Shown: positions 43,031 through 59,460, numbered from the stretch's first letter. The stretch is DNA of 64,000 nucleotides from Chlorocebus sabaeus (GCF_047675955.1 NC_132918.1:86009139-86073138); one strand, 5' to 3'. Translations and numbers: made by a program. Notes: generated by a model not told the origin, from the letters alone.

Positions 43031-43897
43031 TGGCGATAGAAAAAGATGTACATCATTGACATAAACAGAGGGCTCAAAGTTAGTCTATTCTAAGAGAAAA
43101 ACATAGGGAAATAAATTTGTACTGAGTGAGAATCTTCCCTTAATCCTTCCTGTATCAGTGGAACATGTTATTTTATTTGAATACAGAAACTGTATTAGGG
43201 TGGGGGGGTCAAATTTTGCACATTTAATTGCTTAGAGTTTAATTAAGTGAGTAAAATCTGCTATACTTTTTTAAGGAAGCAATTCTTTTTAACATTTACT
43301 TAACAAAATAACTACCTGATCATACCTGATTAAAGAAGATGCATTCATTAAAAGAGATATTTTTGAACACGACAAAAATAATCAAATTGGAGGTTTTTTA
43401 AAAAACCTGACTATATAAGGACACTCCTTACCAATTTCTTTACTCACATAAAATTGAAGAGGAGCTCTTTTCTTAACAGTTCTAGATCTTCTACACAAAG
43501 AGATTATGCTTCTCAGGAGTTTAATTATATACACATATGGAGTTCCTCCATAAAAACTGTTAGGGAACTTGCAAATTATTCAGAGAAAGTCATAAACAAA
43601 ATGCCAGAGGCATAGAACATCCAAGATGGTAGCCAAAGCTTTTATTCATTTCAACAAAGTCTTCTTTGAAATTTAATCTGTATAATAACTGTTTTTAAAA
43701 CACCTGTATAAGTCATAATATCTGTAATATTCCTATGAATTAGTAAGTTTCACTTTTTGTAAACTTGATGATTAAAGTTCATAGAAGTTTAGTGATTTAT
43801 TTTCTTTTGGAAAAAAGAAGTAGATGTATACATAGATGGAAGGATAGCCAGGTAGTAGATAATAAATACATACATATATACACACATGATGGAAATA
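43031..43897. other. Unassigned AT-rich sequence
   Basis: Nothing recognised. ATAC/ATAG short tandem repeats precede the purine tract at about 43826-43888. Confidence 0.45.
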
Positions 43898-44066
43898 GAG
43901 AGTGAGGGAGGAAGGGAGGGAAGGAGGAAGGAAGGAAGGAAAGAAGGAAGGAAGGAAGGAAGGAAGGAAGGAAGGAAGGAAGGAAGGAGGGAGGGAGGGA
44001 GGGAGGGAAAGAAAGAAATACAAAAAGGGAGGAAAGAAAAGGCGAAAGAAAAGGCAAAGGAAAAGA
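43898..44066. repeat. (GGAA)n/(GGGA)n purine microsatellite
   Basis: About 170 bases are almost pure purine on the plus strand: GGAAGGGA units, about 15 GGAA-type units (43925-43986), GGGA units (43987-44008) and A-rich ends. Long open frames on both strands here (poly Lys/Glu/Gly/Arg or Ser/Leu/Pro/Phe) come from the repeat and are not genes. GGAA runs are binding arrays for ETS factors in principle. Confidence 0.97.
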
Positions 44067-47718
<3,652 letters not shown>

Positions 47719-48299
47719 GCTCTTGAAATATATTTTAAAATTACTCTCCAATATAATAACCTTAAAATTCAACCACCTGGTAAAATGCAAAGACTGAATA
47801 ATAACAAAAACTATGCTAATAATATTTTTATGGATAACAAGCCATGTTAAAATCTGTTAAAAGTTATTGATCTCTGATCCAGAAAAAGTATCAAAGATGG
47901 GCCCAAACTCACAAAACTGCTTGAATTTCAGGAGTACTTATGCCTTCAAGACCCCATTCATTGTCTAAGTTATAGTTCAGAAATCCTTGCTGCACAGCCT
48001 TTTATAATATAAAATACTTCCACATCAGTTAATTTTTCTAATGGCTGGTTACGCTGATCTTGTAACAATTCCAATGATAACTTTTATTTTTATTTATAAA
48101 TATTTTTCTCTCCCTGCCACAGGTTGGAGGCCTTTGAATTTAATGTGTTATTACCTCTCGCCCCAGAATTAAGGCCATTTTATCCTTCAGCACTTTTCTT
48201 TTAAACTTCTTTGACTGCGTGGTCAAAATTGTTTATGTGAATACTATTCTTAGACTTCTCCCTACTCTTATCTTTTTTGTGTTGAAGAAGGTGGCTCTG
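47719..48299. other. Unassigned sequence
   Basis: Nothing recognised. Confidence 0.45.
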
Positions 48300-48600
48300 G
48301 AATCTTTGGCAAACACCAGGCATTTTTAATTATCATTAGCAAATTGTTGCAAACAGAGAATACAAAGGAGCCTCTGGTTGTCAGAGCCATTAATGCTGAT
48401 TAAAACAGGCTGTGTGGGCCGGTGGTTTAAGTTTGTTTGTTTTGAAGCATTCACTCTAAGGAATCCAAGCCAGCCTTCCCTATTACCATGGCAATGTGCA
48501 GGTTTTCCTGTGCATAGGATGGGTAGAGTCTCTAACAACTGAAACCTGGTCCAAAATTGTACTTGCATAAACAAAGGGGGAAAAATTAAAAGGTTTCGGT
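48300..48600. promoter_or_regulatory. Candidate conserved non-coding element
   Basis: This non-repetitive segment holds clustered motifs typical of developmental enhancers. Homeodomain-like TAAT/ATTA sites sit in 'tttttaattatcattagcaa' (48323-48342) and 'cattaatgctgattaaaaca' (about 48389-48408). An RFX-like palindrome 'attaccatggcaat' is at 48482-48495, and a SOX-like 'aacaaaggggg' at about 48569-48580. There is no transposon signature. It is an inference from motif density only; conservation could not be tested here. Confidence 0.3.
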
Positions 48601-48869
48601 ATTTGTGGAAATTTAATAGAGTCTTTTTGCCGACATGAAAACAAACATCCCTCCCTCCACATATTTATTTACATGCACTAACATTGATAAAATGTTCAGT
48701 GTGTGTGTGAACAATCTCTTTAGCCTTTGTCCCTGAGTGGTGAAGTCCCTTTATATTTTTCATTGAATACTTTTATTATTAATGGATGGGTTATTAATTA
48801 ATAGACAGACAACCAAAAGACAGAGAACTAAGCTGTTGTTATAAAAAAACCAGTTGAATATTGACCACA

Positions 48870-48990
48870 TGTATGGTGCAGTGCTAAGTCCTTTATGTAT
48901 GTGATATCATTAGATTTAATCATTTAAAGAACCCTATGAGATAGGAATTATTATGGTTATTTTATTTAGAAAATATTGTAACTTACGGAT
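48870..48990 (-). mobile_element. MIR SINE fragment, inverted
   Basis: 'gcagtgctaagtcctttatg', 'tttaatcatttaaagaaccc' and 'tatgagataggaattattat' match the inverted MIR core. Confidence 0.82.
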
Positions 48991-49640
48991 ACTAATTAAA
49001 TACTTCAAATTCAATAAAACCAAGATTCAAATCCATATCCACAGTATACTGAAATATATTTTTATATTTAAAAATGCATATTATATGTGTGTTCTGCATC
49101 TTACGTCTATTAAATGTATATGTGCAGTTGTTTGTATGTATATTTCTCTGACACCCTCTCTTTTTCACCTCATTTTTTACATGAAAACCTATTTTTATTG
49201 ATCTAACTGAATCTTTAATATGTACATCTGTGGTTAAGTCAGTCTCTAACTTTATAGAATGCTTTATCTCATAGACTATAAAGATACAAAGAAAAAAATT
49301 GCTCTTACAAGCTGTTGATAATGTAAACCAAAGTCTACTGAAGTTTAAAGAGACTAATTTTTCCTTTTAATTTAGAATCTAACAGCCATAACACACATAC
49401 ACATAGTATTTTAAAACTAATACTGAAATTTTGACATACTAAGTTCACATATACCGTATAAATATCTAAAATTGCCCTTTTCTGTGTGTGTGCGTGTGTG
49501 TGTGTGTGTTTTCCGTTGGGTTAAATTGAATGTGTTTGCCTTTCTCTGTCATCGCCTCATGACAGCATGATGAGAAATGAGTTTCTTCTCAACAAACAAA
49601 TATCGCCTTTCAACTTTTTGTTCTACTTCAAAAATTCTAA
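48991..49640. other. Unassigned AT-rich sequence
   Basis: Nothing recognised apart from a (GT)n run at about 49483-49510. It ends at the assembly gap. Confidence 0.45.
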
Positions 49641-49740
49641 NNNNNNNNNNNNNNNNNNNNNNNNNNNNNNNNNNNNNNNNNNNNNNNNNNNNNNNNNNNN
49701 NNNNNNNNNNNNNNNNNNNNNNNNNNNNNNNNNNNNNNNN
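49641..49740. other. Assembly gap (100 N)
   Basis: Exactly 100 consecutive N. The round number suggests a placeholder of unknown true size. The flanks do not obviously belong to one repeat. Confidence 0.99.
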
Positions 49741-50720
49741 CAGTAATTAATAAGAATTATCTGTTTTATTATATGCATGTTGTACTTCAGTGTAAGAAAA
49801 TTAAGAAATAGATTTCATTTCAAAACATAAGAAAATTGAGTCCATTGTTACATAGAAACATAAGAACATAACCTGGTGGAGTTTGTTTTTCAGTACAAGG
49901 TTGGTTTAATTTTCAAAAATCAATGTTATTTAACACATTAACAGAAAAAAGCAGAAAATATTATCTCAGTATGTATAGAATAATGATTTGATAAAATTCA
50001 ATCCCACCCAAAACTTAAAAAGAAAAGAGACATATGAAGCTAGGACTACCTGATAACTTCCTTAACTGCTTAACTAACCAAGTATTCATTAAAAAAAAAA
50101 AAAGTTTACAGAAAGAAAACATACTTAATCATAAAACATTGAAAGTTTTCTCCCTGAATTAAAAAAAAGCAAAGATGCTTGATATCAGCACATCTGTTCA
50201 ACAGTGTATAGAATATTATGTTTTAAAAAAAACCACACACAACAAAAAATACAAATATGTTTGGAAGGAAAAAATAAAACTGGACAATATTATTAGACAA
50301 CAGACTACACATTAAAAATTCAAAAGGATCTACAGAAAAAAATAGAACCAGTAATTTTAACATTTTAATGGATAGAAATTGACATGTAAAATTAATGATA
50401 TTTTTTCTATAGCAGCAACCAGAAGAAAAAAATCTTTAAACTACCACCTGAAATAGAAAAAAACCCTCAAACACCTATGAATAAATATTTTTAAAAATAT
50501 GTAAAAGTTCTTTACAAGAAAAACTACAAAAAAATGTTGCAAGAAGTTTTTCAAAAAGTTAATAAAGGAAAAATCCACATTCAGAACTACGAAGACATCA
50601 TTTCTCCCAAAACGTTTTACAGGTTCATTTCTAACCCAGTCAATATTCTAGCAGAGGTTTTTTGTTTGTTTGTTTGTTTGTTTGTTTTAGGTTGGCAAAC
50701 GGAGTCAAAATTTGTATAAA

Positions 50721-51071
<351 letters not shown>

Positions 51072-51730
51072 TTACATTCCCACACATCAAAGCTTATTGT
51101 AAAACTAGCAATAATTTAGACTATGCAGTATTTATGGAAGACTAGATAAAAATGTGATGGAACAAGAGTTCCGAAAGAGGCCCAGTCGTAGAGACTTGAT
51201 TTATAAAGTTAGAAAATGACACTGAAGAGCAATGGGATGAAGGTAACCTTTTTCATATATGATGCTGTCAGTGGTATACCCGCATAAAGACAAAAATAAA
51301 TCTAATCCTGCTTTTTAATATCTCATCCTTAAATGCATTCACACTAGACTGTAGATCTAAAAAAAAAAAAAAATGAGGGAATATATTTATGCCCTTACAA
51401 CAGATAGATTTCTTAAATTGTACACAAAAAACACTAACCATAATGGAAAACAATGATAATTCAGACATGTCAAAATAAAGACAGTAAATTCATCAAAAGA
51501 CACTCTTAAGGTAAAATAATAGATTATAATACAAGCAAGCACCAAAGACTCCCCTATATACTATGTAAATATCTTCATCAAATCAGTATAAAAATGTGGA
51601 CAACTGAACAGAAAAATGAAAAAAATATTTTAAAGGTACTTCGCACAAGAGAATATCCAAATGCCCAATGAATAGATAAGATTTTAAACACTATAAATGA
51701 TTGAGAAAATGTACATTAAAACAAAATGTG

Positions 51731-51761
<31 letters not shown>

Positions 51762-51780
51762 TACACTCACTCTCTCTCAC
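51731..51780. repeat. (CA)n then (TC)n microsatellite
   Basis: A CA run broken by single changes, followed by 'actcactctctctcac'. Confidence 0.93.
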
Positions 51781-52059
51781 CAAAAGTGTTAAAATTAAAA
51801 AGACAGATGGTACTGTTTCTTGCCCAAAATGTATTTAAATGGTAAGAGTCTTAATTGTTACAAATACTTTGCAAAACTGTTTTGTAGTATTTATAATCCT
51901 TTGGATTCAGTTTCTCATTGCTTCACAGGTGGCTCAGGTGTGCTAACTCACTCTTAATTCCCCCAGGTCTGTAGACATGCAGTGGCAGAGCTGTGGGGCG
52001 CTCAGGAGATGACAACTGAGAATCACTGGGGCCAAAAAGGGGAAAATTAAATTAACTCA

Positions 52060-52465
52060 AGCTATTATATTCATCACCTCACTTACTTATTTTTCAGGGT
52101 GACAATTGAAATTTACCCTTAGCTATTTTGAAATACACGATGCATTATTGTCGACTCTAGTCACCCTGCTGTGCAATAGATCTCAAAAACATATTTCTCT
52201 TAACTGAAATTTTGTACCCTTTCATCAACAACGCCCCATTCCCTTCTCCTCTGCACCCTCTCAACCCCTATCTCTGGTAACTGCCTTTCTACTCTCTACT
52301 TTTTTTAGTTCAACTTTTTTTAGATGCCACATATAAATAAAATATGTGATACTTGTCTTTCTGTTCTTGGCTTATTTCACTTAGAATAATATCTTCCAGG
52401 TTCATCCATGTCATTGCAAATGACAGAATTCCCTTTTTTATGGCTGAAGAGTATCCCATATTCGT
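52060..52465 (-). mobile_element. L1 3' end fragment (L1MB/L1ME-like), inverted
   Basis: 'gtcgactctagtcaccctgc', 'acatttctcttaactgaa'-type text, 'ttggcttatttcacttagaa' and 'ccaggttcatccatgtcatt' are inverted L1 3' UTR blocks. Confidence 0.85.
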
Positions 52466-53051
52466 TCTTTCCAGAACATCCTGCCAAGTCACTGCCAAAT
52501 ATCATTGCATATTTTTACCTCAGGCCTCTTCCCACTTAAAGGTAAATAATCAAGTTCATAACTCACAACTTTGTCTACTGAGTTTTAATTTTGTTTTTCT
52601 TCAAGGGCCTATGTTATAAAAGCAATCAATCTATAAAACCAGCAGAAATATTTTCTTTCCATGAGTCTGCTATAGGGAATATTCAATGAGGCCACAGAGG
52701 TAAAGTTGAGCGAGTGGCATCAGGCAACAGAAATAAGTGACTTGGGAACCTGGGCTCTCTGTACATACTCAGGCCTAATTTTCATGCATTATTTCCCTTC
52801 TACAACATGTTGTTGATGCACTCACTTGACCTTATAACATGATGCATCTTAAATTAGATTACTCACTATTAGCAATTCTGTTTCCAGAATCTGTGGCTTA
52901 GTTTGGAAGGGGCTTGGCAACATGTCAAGAGATAGTCTTCAAATGACAAGTAGTTCTCTGCTTTAGAAGGTATGGCTTGTTTCAGAAACTCAGAGTTTGT
53001 ACTACAATTTCCTATAGGGCCTTTTTAGAGCTTCAATATACATCTTTCAAA
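52466..53051. other. Unassigned sequence
   Basis: Nothing recognised. Confidence 0.45.
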
Positions 53052-53545
53052 ACATTTTTTATTTCAATAATTTTTGGGGAACAGGTGGTTTTGGGTTACA
53101 TGGATAAGTTCTTTGGTGGTGATTTCTGAAATTTTTGTGCACCCATCACACCAGCAGTATACCCTGTACCCAATATGTAGTCTTTTATCACTCACCCTCA
53201 ACCCATCCTTGCCCCCAAGTCCTCAGGGTCCATTCTGTCATTCTTATGCCTTTGCATCCTCATAGCTAGCTCCCACTTATAAGCAAGAACATATGATATT
53301 TGGTTTTCCATTTCTCAATTACTTCACTTAGAATAATGGCCTCTAACTCTATCCAAGTTGCTGCAAAGGCCGTTATTTCATTCTGTTTTATGACTGAGTA
53401 GTATTCCATGGTGTCAATATACTACATTTTTTAAAAATTCACTCATTGGTTGATGGGCATTTAGGTTGGTTCCATATTTTTGCAGTTGTGAATTCTGCTT
53501 CTATAAATGTGTGTGCAAATGTCTTTGTCATATAAGGACTTCTTT
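53052..53545 (-). mobile_element. L1 3' end fragment (L1PB/L1MA-like), inverted
   Basis: 'gggaacaggtggttttgggt', 'ccatcacaccagcagtatac', 'tcccacttataagcaagaac', 'ctatccaagttgctgcaaag' and 'ctgagtagtattccatggtg' run in inverted order. Confidence 0.92.
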
Positions 53546-53584
53546 ATTTAGTATGATGGGGTATGCTGAGGCATATGGCCCAAT

Positions 53585-53697
53585 TGAAGGAGCGGTTTGA
53601 ATTATGGCCTGATAACTTCTAATACCATCACCGTGGAGACAAGGATTTCAACATATGAATTTAGGGTGGACATAAACATTCATACCATAGCATGCTG
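53585..53697 (-). mobile_element. MLT1-type LTR fragment, inverted
   Basis: 'tctaataccatcaccgtgga' then 'aaggatttcaacatatgaat' and 'cattcataccatagca' are the inverted 5' end of an MLT1 LTR. Confidence 0.75.
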
Positions 53698-53814
53698 TCT
53701 CCAGAATCCAAATAAATTTGTCCCAAATGGATATTCCAACTGACTCCAGGCCACTGGACCCCTAAATACTTCCTGATGTAGTTGACCTTTGAATATTTAT
53801 GCAGTTATCTCTTA

Positions 53815-53905
53815 CCTCTTAGCTATTTTTATATACATATATGACATATATGATATATATATCATATGATAGATCATGTATGGTATATATCATATAATAT
53901 ATATA
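53815..53905. repeat. AT-rich palindromic tract
   Basis: Repeated TATATGAT/ATCATATA words such as 'gatatatatatcatatgat' make this stretch strongly self-complementary. Confidence 0.8.
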
Positions 53906-54177
53906 GTACTAAGGCACCTAGGGTATTTGCCAAAAGTTTGATTAAGCTATCAGCTATCATCAATGTAGTGGTACAGCATGATATTATGTAAAAAGTCAAG
54001 ATAACCAAAGTCTTGCAGACTATAGCATAACAAAGAACAGGAATTAATTTAGACATTGGAGGAAACAATGAATGTATAAACTTTTCTTCCCACATAAACA
54101 TGATTTGATAGGCCTTGATAAAAATGGATTCTCCAGATCATTAGTCACATATAAATTGCCAGACATTTTGTTGATCT

Positions 54178-54545
54178 ATTTAAGTAAACAAACTGTATTT
54201 ACCAGAGGAGCCACATTTGAGGCTGCCAGTGTTTGAGTTTTTATTAGTCTACAATGATTTGCCAGATGCAACTGTTTTTTGTAGGAGCCAAACAAAAGCA
54301 ACTGAAATGGGTCTATGAGGACTCTGACATCTGTATCTTCTAAGTTTTTGTTGGTGGCATAAATCTCTTCAGTTATTCCCGGGATACAGTATTGCTCCTG
54401 TTTCACTGTCTTGGCTTGGGATATATGGGGTTGGGGGAACAAGTTTTAGAGACTTTCGCTTGACCATTTTTACTATAATGGTTCTTACTACACAGGTCAA
54501 GGAACCTGAAGGAAGCAGGGGAGTAGGCTATGCAGAATCTTAGTG
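54178..54545 (-). pseudogene. ERVL pol fragment, protease-RT junction
   Basis: The minus frame at 54176-54442 contains 'KQEQYCIPGITEEIYATNKN', which I recognise as the start of the ERVL reverse-transcriptase region. The flanking text 'accatttttactataatggt' and 'caggtcaaggaacctga' (54463-54513) parallels 'accataatagttgccattcc' and 'gggtcaaggaaccaatg' at 63413-63453 in the other ERVL copy. The piece is short, has no LTR beside it and cannot make an enzyme. Confidence 0.65.
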
Positions 54546-57079
54546 TATTTTATTTGTAGATTCTAATCATCATTCTACACTCCCACCTTCTTTCCCTCCC
54601 ATTCGTGCATTGTTCCCAGGGCTTGGAGGCACTCCAAGCACAATGAAATCATGAAAAGACCACCACCACCCATCCCAGTTTAACTCTCTTATTCACCACC
54701 ATGCCTGCCATCTCTTTCCCTTCCTGCCTCCCGTCTTCCCACTATTCAAATTTAGTTCTAACACAAAGTAAACTTTGGCATTGGTCATCAGCAACCTTTC
54801 TTCCTCATCCCTGCCCTCCCCATTTTACCAGTGCTCCTCCTTCACGCCAACCTCTCCCAGTGCTTAGAGGCTTGTGAGAGGAGATTAAACTAATCCCATC
54901 CATGGACAAGCTCACTAAGCAGTTCCTGAGTAAAGTCCAAAATTCCTGCCAAGCAATAGAGCCGGGGGTGGAGGGAGAATTAATGTAACAATCAGCACAT
55001 TATAGAAATAACTTTTCCATGAAAATTCTTTCCCTTTCAATAATCCCAGACAAAGTCAGGAGAAAGTATGAAGCATGGAGTGTATGTGGGGAGTGGGAAT
55101 ATAAAGACAATTTGTTTTACTTTTCCTTTTCTTATTAAACATAAATTAAACAACTAGGTATGTTGGCACCACCACACTGTTTTTGGAAAAGGAATTTAAC
55201 ATACCCCTTTTCTTCATAAAAAGGGAATGAGTATGTAAATAGCCAAAATTTAAGTGGTTTTGGATTAGTTCATTTGCTAATTAATACTTAAGAAAGTAGC
55301 ATGAGAACTACTGGACAGGTGTAAAGCAATTTGGGAGCATTTTGCCAGCAGCATATTGATGCCCATATCTGTAGCTCCAGTTCTGAGACAAGTCATCACT
55401 CCGTCTGCGGAGAGCATAACAGCAGGTTTCTCACTGTTCTTACTCCACTACCTTGGCTCGTTGATCCACTGTACATGAGTCTCTCTGGAATAGAAGCTGG
55501 GAAAAATAATCTAATAGGCAACATTTAAATCAGTACCTTGAATCCCTTCAGCTTTCCCCACATTAGGACTCTATTTTTATTTTTATATTTTTTCAAGGAA
55601 CTACTGTGGAATGAATTTGAGTCTCAAAAGCTGAGGTAGGCAGAGGCAGTCATTGCCAGTGGCTGTGTAGGGGGTAAGAAATTTCTATTCAAATAATGGT
55701 GAATGCAACTGGTGGTGTTAAAAAAAAAAAAAGTGTAAGGGGTTCAGAGCAAAGTTTAGCCTCAAGGGTAAACTCTATGGTTCTTGGCATTCATTATGCC
55801 CAAGAATTCCATGTTAAAACAAAATGGAAGAGTTAAAAATAAACAAACAAAAAGAGCTCCAAAGACACCACTGAAAGGCTGAAGCCATTTTGAGGGTAAA
55901 ACCAATAGAAGAATCAGATGGTACTTTCTAGAACAAGTAAGAGAAGGTCTTAACTCACTCTGCTAGCCTTTAAGAAAAAGTGCTTCTAACAGTCCCACTC
56001 TCTCCACCCCTGAAAAACAGAGAATTGTATTTAGAAAGGCATTTAGACCACAGTTATGCAATGTCAGACTGCCCAACGCTGGCAATGAATCATTTCCAAA
56101 TACTCTCATGGTTTCCTGAGAAACTTTAGAAAGAAAATATCCAAACACTTCATTTGATTTTCACTTTATTATATATATGTTTCTGGTCAGCCAGCCTTGA
56201 AAAAAGTCAGGCCCTGGTGAATACTTGTTGTATCTTGGTTATGCATAGGAAAAAAAAATAAAAACCATTACAATTTCAACAAATGTTTACTGGACACCTA
56301 TCTTTGGGAAATCACTGTCTTTGAGAAAAGATCTCTGAACCCAGGAAGTACAGATATGCAAATACTGCTGTATTATAATTGTTTTTATAGTTACATTTTT
56401 AAACATCAAATGTATACAAAATATTCTTCTACTTTGAATAGAGGTAGTATGAGGGTAAATGATATACTATATGGATTATTTCAGGCATATTTCATATAAT
56501 CAATGGGAGGAATAATTTGATATTTTTGTACAATATTCTTATATTACAGCTGTGAAATTCTAAGTATTGTCAGCCACACAAATTTGCCTGGAACAATGCA
56601 ATTCATAATGTACTTTGACATGTACTGTCTTTATTGATTTTTATAACAATTTCTGGAATACAAAGAACATGAAATAACTATTGATGAGAACACCAATGAA
56701 TATAACAGAGCATTTTTTCTAGGTCCTGTGATCTGATTACAACCTGCTGAGTGACAACTAAGTGAGGACTCATTAGCTGGCTCTAATCCAACTGATATGT
56801 CCCTCCTAGCAGATAGCATCTTCAGCTTAACTTTGGGTGCTCTGCAGGGAGGATAAAGAGAAGCCTCAGGGAAATACTCTCCTTAGATATATTCTTTATT
56901 TCAAATAATGCTGCTAGTTTAATCATCTCTTTAAGTCTCTCTCTCCCTTGTTACCTTCCTTTCTTTCAGAATATTTATTTTAACTCATATGATGAACCAG
57001 CCTGAGGATATAGCACTGAACACAGCAAAGTTCCTCTTTGATAGAATGTATAAACTCATACAATAAGCCAATAAACTGA
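54546..57079. other. Unassigned sequence
   Basis: No gene or repeat family recognised. Composition is more balanced at 54570-54980 (CT-rich: 'tctttccctccc', 'ccaccaccacccatcccag'), which might be unique sequence. No CpG island is visible. Confidence 0.4.
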
Positions 57080-57960
57080 TAAAAGCATAATGTAATAGAT
57101 AGTGACAAATATTGTGGAGACAAATTAATATAAAGGAGCAAGGAAGGGATAGAATTATAACATTTTAGAGTGGTCAGAAGAGGCTCCTCTAATGAGGTGA
57201 CATTTGAGCAGAAACCCAGTAGAAGCAAAGGCAAGAAATTATGCTGATGCTTAAACAAGAAATTTCAGACAGATGGAGCAGGTGCATACCAAGAAGTAAA
57301 AGCATGTTTCCTGTTTTTGAGGAACAGGAGGGAGCCACTGTGGCTGGAGGGGAGTCAGAAGCAGGTCAGGGGCATGGGGACATGTGGGTGTAAAGGCACA
57401 AGTGCAAAGAGCTTGGGTCACAGAAGGCATTGTACGGCTTTGTAAAGACTTTGGCTTTCACTCTGAATGAGATGGTGAACCGCTGGAGGATTTTGCACAA
57501 AGGAGAGATGTGATCTGATTTATTCGTTCAAGGATGTCTAGGGCTGCTGGTTGAAAACAATCCGTAGATGGCGAGAGTGGAAGCACCCTGCCAAGTGGCT
57601 ACTGTAATGCTCCAGATGGGAGATCATGGTGACTTCAACAAGGAGAGGAGTGGTAGAGATGGTTAGAAAGTGTTTAGATTTGGGGTATATATTAAGCTGA
57701 ACCATTTGAAATGAATGTTTTTATAGGTTAAAAATGGTCATAGATTGGCAATTTCATATGGTTCCACATAATACTTGAAGGTAATGCCAAAATATCTTGC
57801 GATGGATTGGACTTACTGTGTGAGAAACAGAAACACCTCAAGGTTAACTGCAAGATTTTTGAGCTGAGCTCATATGAACCCCAAGATGTTTGAACTGAGC
57901 TCAAATGCAAGAATCTCTAAGATGGAAAGGGATGGTGGAGAATGGGTTTATAAAGGATAA
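57080..57960. mobile_element. Ancient interspersed repeat, family not assigned
   Basis: Text such as 'acatttgagcagaaaccca', 'gcactgtggctggagggg'-like words, 'tttgtaaagactttggcttt', 'agagatgtgatctgattta', 'tactgtaatgctccagatgg' and 'tcaaggttaactgcaagatt' belongs to a long dispersed mammalian repeat I have seen often but cannot name safely. Confidence 0.55.
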
Positions 57961-58189
57961 TCAGCAAGTTATCTTTAACATATCAATTGAAAATATCAAG
58001 TGGGCAGTTAGATAAATGATTCTAGAGCTTGGAGATTTGTCCGAGTCAGGTATATAAATTTAAGAGTATACTATATAGTCATTTCAAAGCCATGAGATAG
58101 ATCAACAGAGAGATAGCATGAGATTGCCTATCTCATGAGTGTACATAAAGAAGATTATCATTAGGAAGACTAATCTTTAAGATTCTGGT

Positions 58190-58335
58190 TCCAAATCCAC
58201 CTATGCCACTTACTATTTGTGCTTATGAAGATCCTTAAATGTTTGTGTAGCTCAGTTTCCACATCTGTAAAATGGGTATAAGGATATTTGCCCTCACATC
58301 ATACAGTCAGTGTGAGAATTAAATGAGTTAATGTG
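58190..58335 (+). mobile_element. MIR SINE
   Basis: 'tatgccacttactatttgtg', 'ctcagtttccacatctgtaa', 'aatgggtataaggatatttg' and 'gtgagaattaaatgagttaa' are diagnostic sense MIR. Confidence 0.95.
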
Positions 58336-58344
58336 TTTAAATTA

Positions 58345-58730
58345 CTGCTACTCTTTGAATGTATGTGTCCTTCTAAAATTCATGTGTTGAAGTTTAAACC
58401 CAATGTGAAAGTATTATGAAGTGGGGGCCTTTAAGAGGTGATTAAATCTTGAGGGCAGAATCTTCATGAATGGGATTATTAATTTTATAAAATGAAGCAG
58501 GCTAGCCCCTTTTGCCCTTATTCTCTTTTTCCTTTGCACCACGTGAGGACATGGTGTTCATCCCTTCTGTCATGAGAGGATGCAGCAAGAAGACTCTCAC
58601 AAGACATCAAATTCCCCTACACGTTGATCTTGGACTTCCAGCCTGTAGAATTATTAAAATAAATTTCTCTTCTTTGCAAATTACCTGCTCTCGGGTATTT
58701 TGTTATGGCAGCAAGAATGGACTAAGGCAA
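58345..58730 (+). mobile_element. MLT1-type LTR (ERVL-MaLR)
   Basis: 'aaattcatgtgttgaagttt', 'aagtgggggcctttaagagg', 'cttcatgaatgggattatta', 'ttgatcttggacttccagcc' and 'ggtattttgttatggcagca', ending 'atggactaaggca'. The order is complete, so this is a near full-length solo LTR. Confidence 0.93.
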
Positions 58731-59249
58731 TTATTTAGAATAGTGCCTGATGTATAAGTGCTAGGTAGTTATTATTTTTTACATTATATCCCTAGCATCT
58801 AAGAGATGGACAAAACTATGTCAGGTGATTCAAGACTAATGTTATGTTAAAATAAAAAACTATAAGGCACTTCACCTTTAACCATAACATATTAGCATTT
58901 TTATAAGCGATAAATCACAATTCTCTATTCATTTCCATAGTTCTTACAGTTAGAAGAATCAATAGCAATATGATGGTTTTCCATCCAAGCTTTGAGGGCT
59001 CTGAGTCTCTGTCTGTTTCTATGCCTCCATGGTGTTATTTTGCAGTAAAGCCTGAAGAGAATCTACCACATCATACTCACCAGATGCCAATTTAAACCAA
59101 AACCTTATGTGATATTGTGGAGAACAAAAAAAAACCATTTATTAAGCTTCTACTCTCTGTAGGAAACTGTGATAAATAGGTAGTATTACGAAGATAAACA
59201 TGATCCCAGTGTAGTATGGTGATATTGAGAAAATACTTCTTAGTCAAAC
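58731..59249. other. Unassigned sequence
   Basis: Nothing recognised. Confidence 0.45.
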
Positions 59250-59460
59250 AGAATTGTAATTGAGTCCTGGCTTCATCAGTGACTCCTTGCCACGGGGAAA
59301 TAAGCTTAACATGCCTGAGCCTCAGATTTCTCATCTGTAAAATAGCAATAATAATTGTAGTTCATAATGCAGTTGTCATATTACATTAAATAATGCCTGT
59401 GAAACTTTCGATATAGTGGCTAGCACATTATAGTTACTCAGTACAAGTTTGCTTTAACAG
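59250..59460 (+). mobile_element. MIR SINE
   Basis: 'gagtcctggcttcatcagtg', 'cctgagcctcagatttctca', 'tctgtaaaatagcaataata' and 'gtggctagcacattatagtt' run in sense MIR order. Confidence 0.95.

Noticed and set aside
57080..57960. Candidate L2 or LTR element
   Set aside because: I recognise the text as a dispersed repeat but could not settle the family, so no family name is given.
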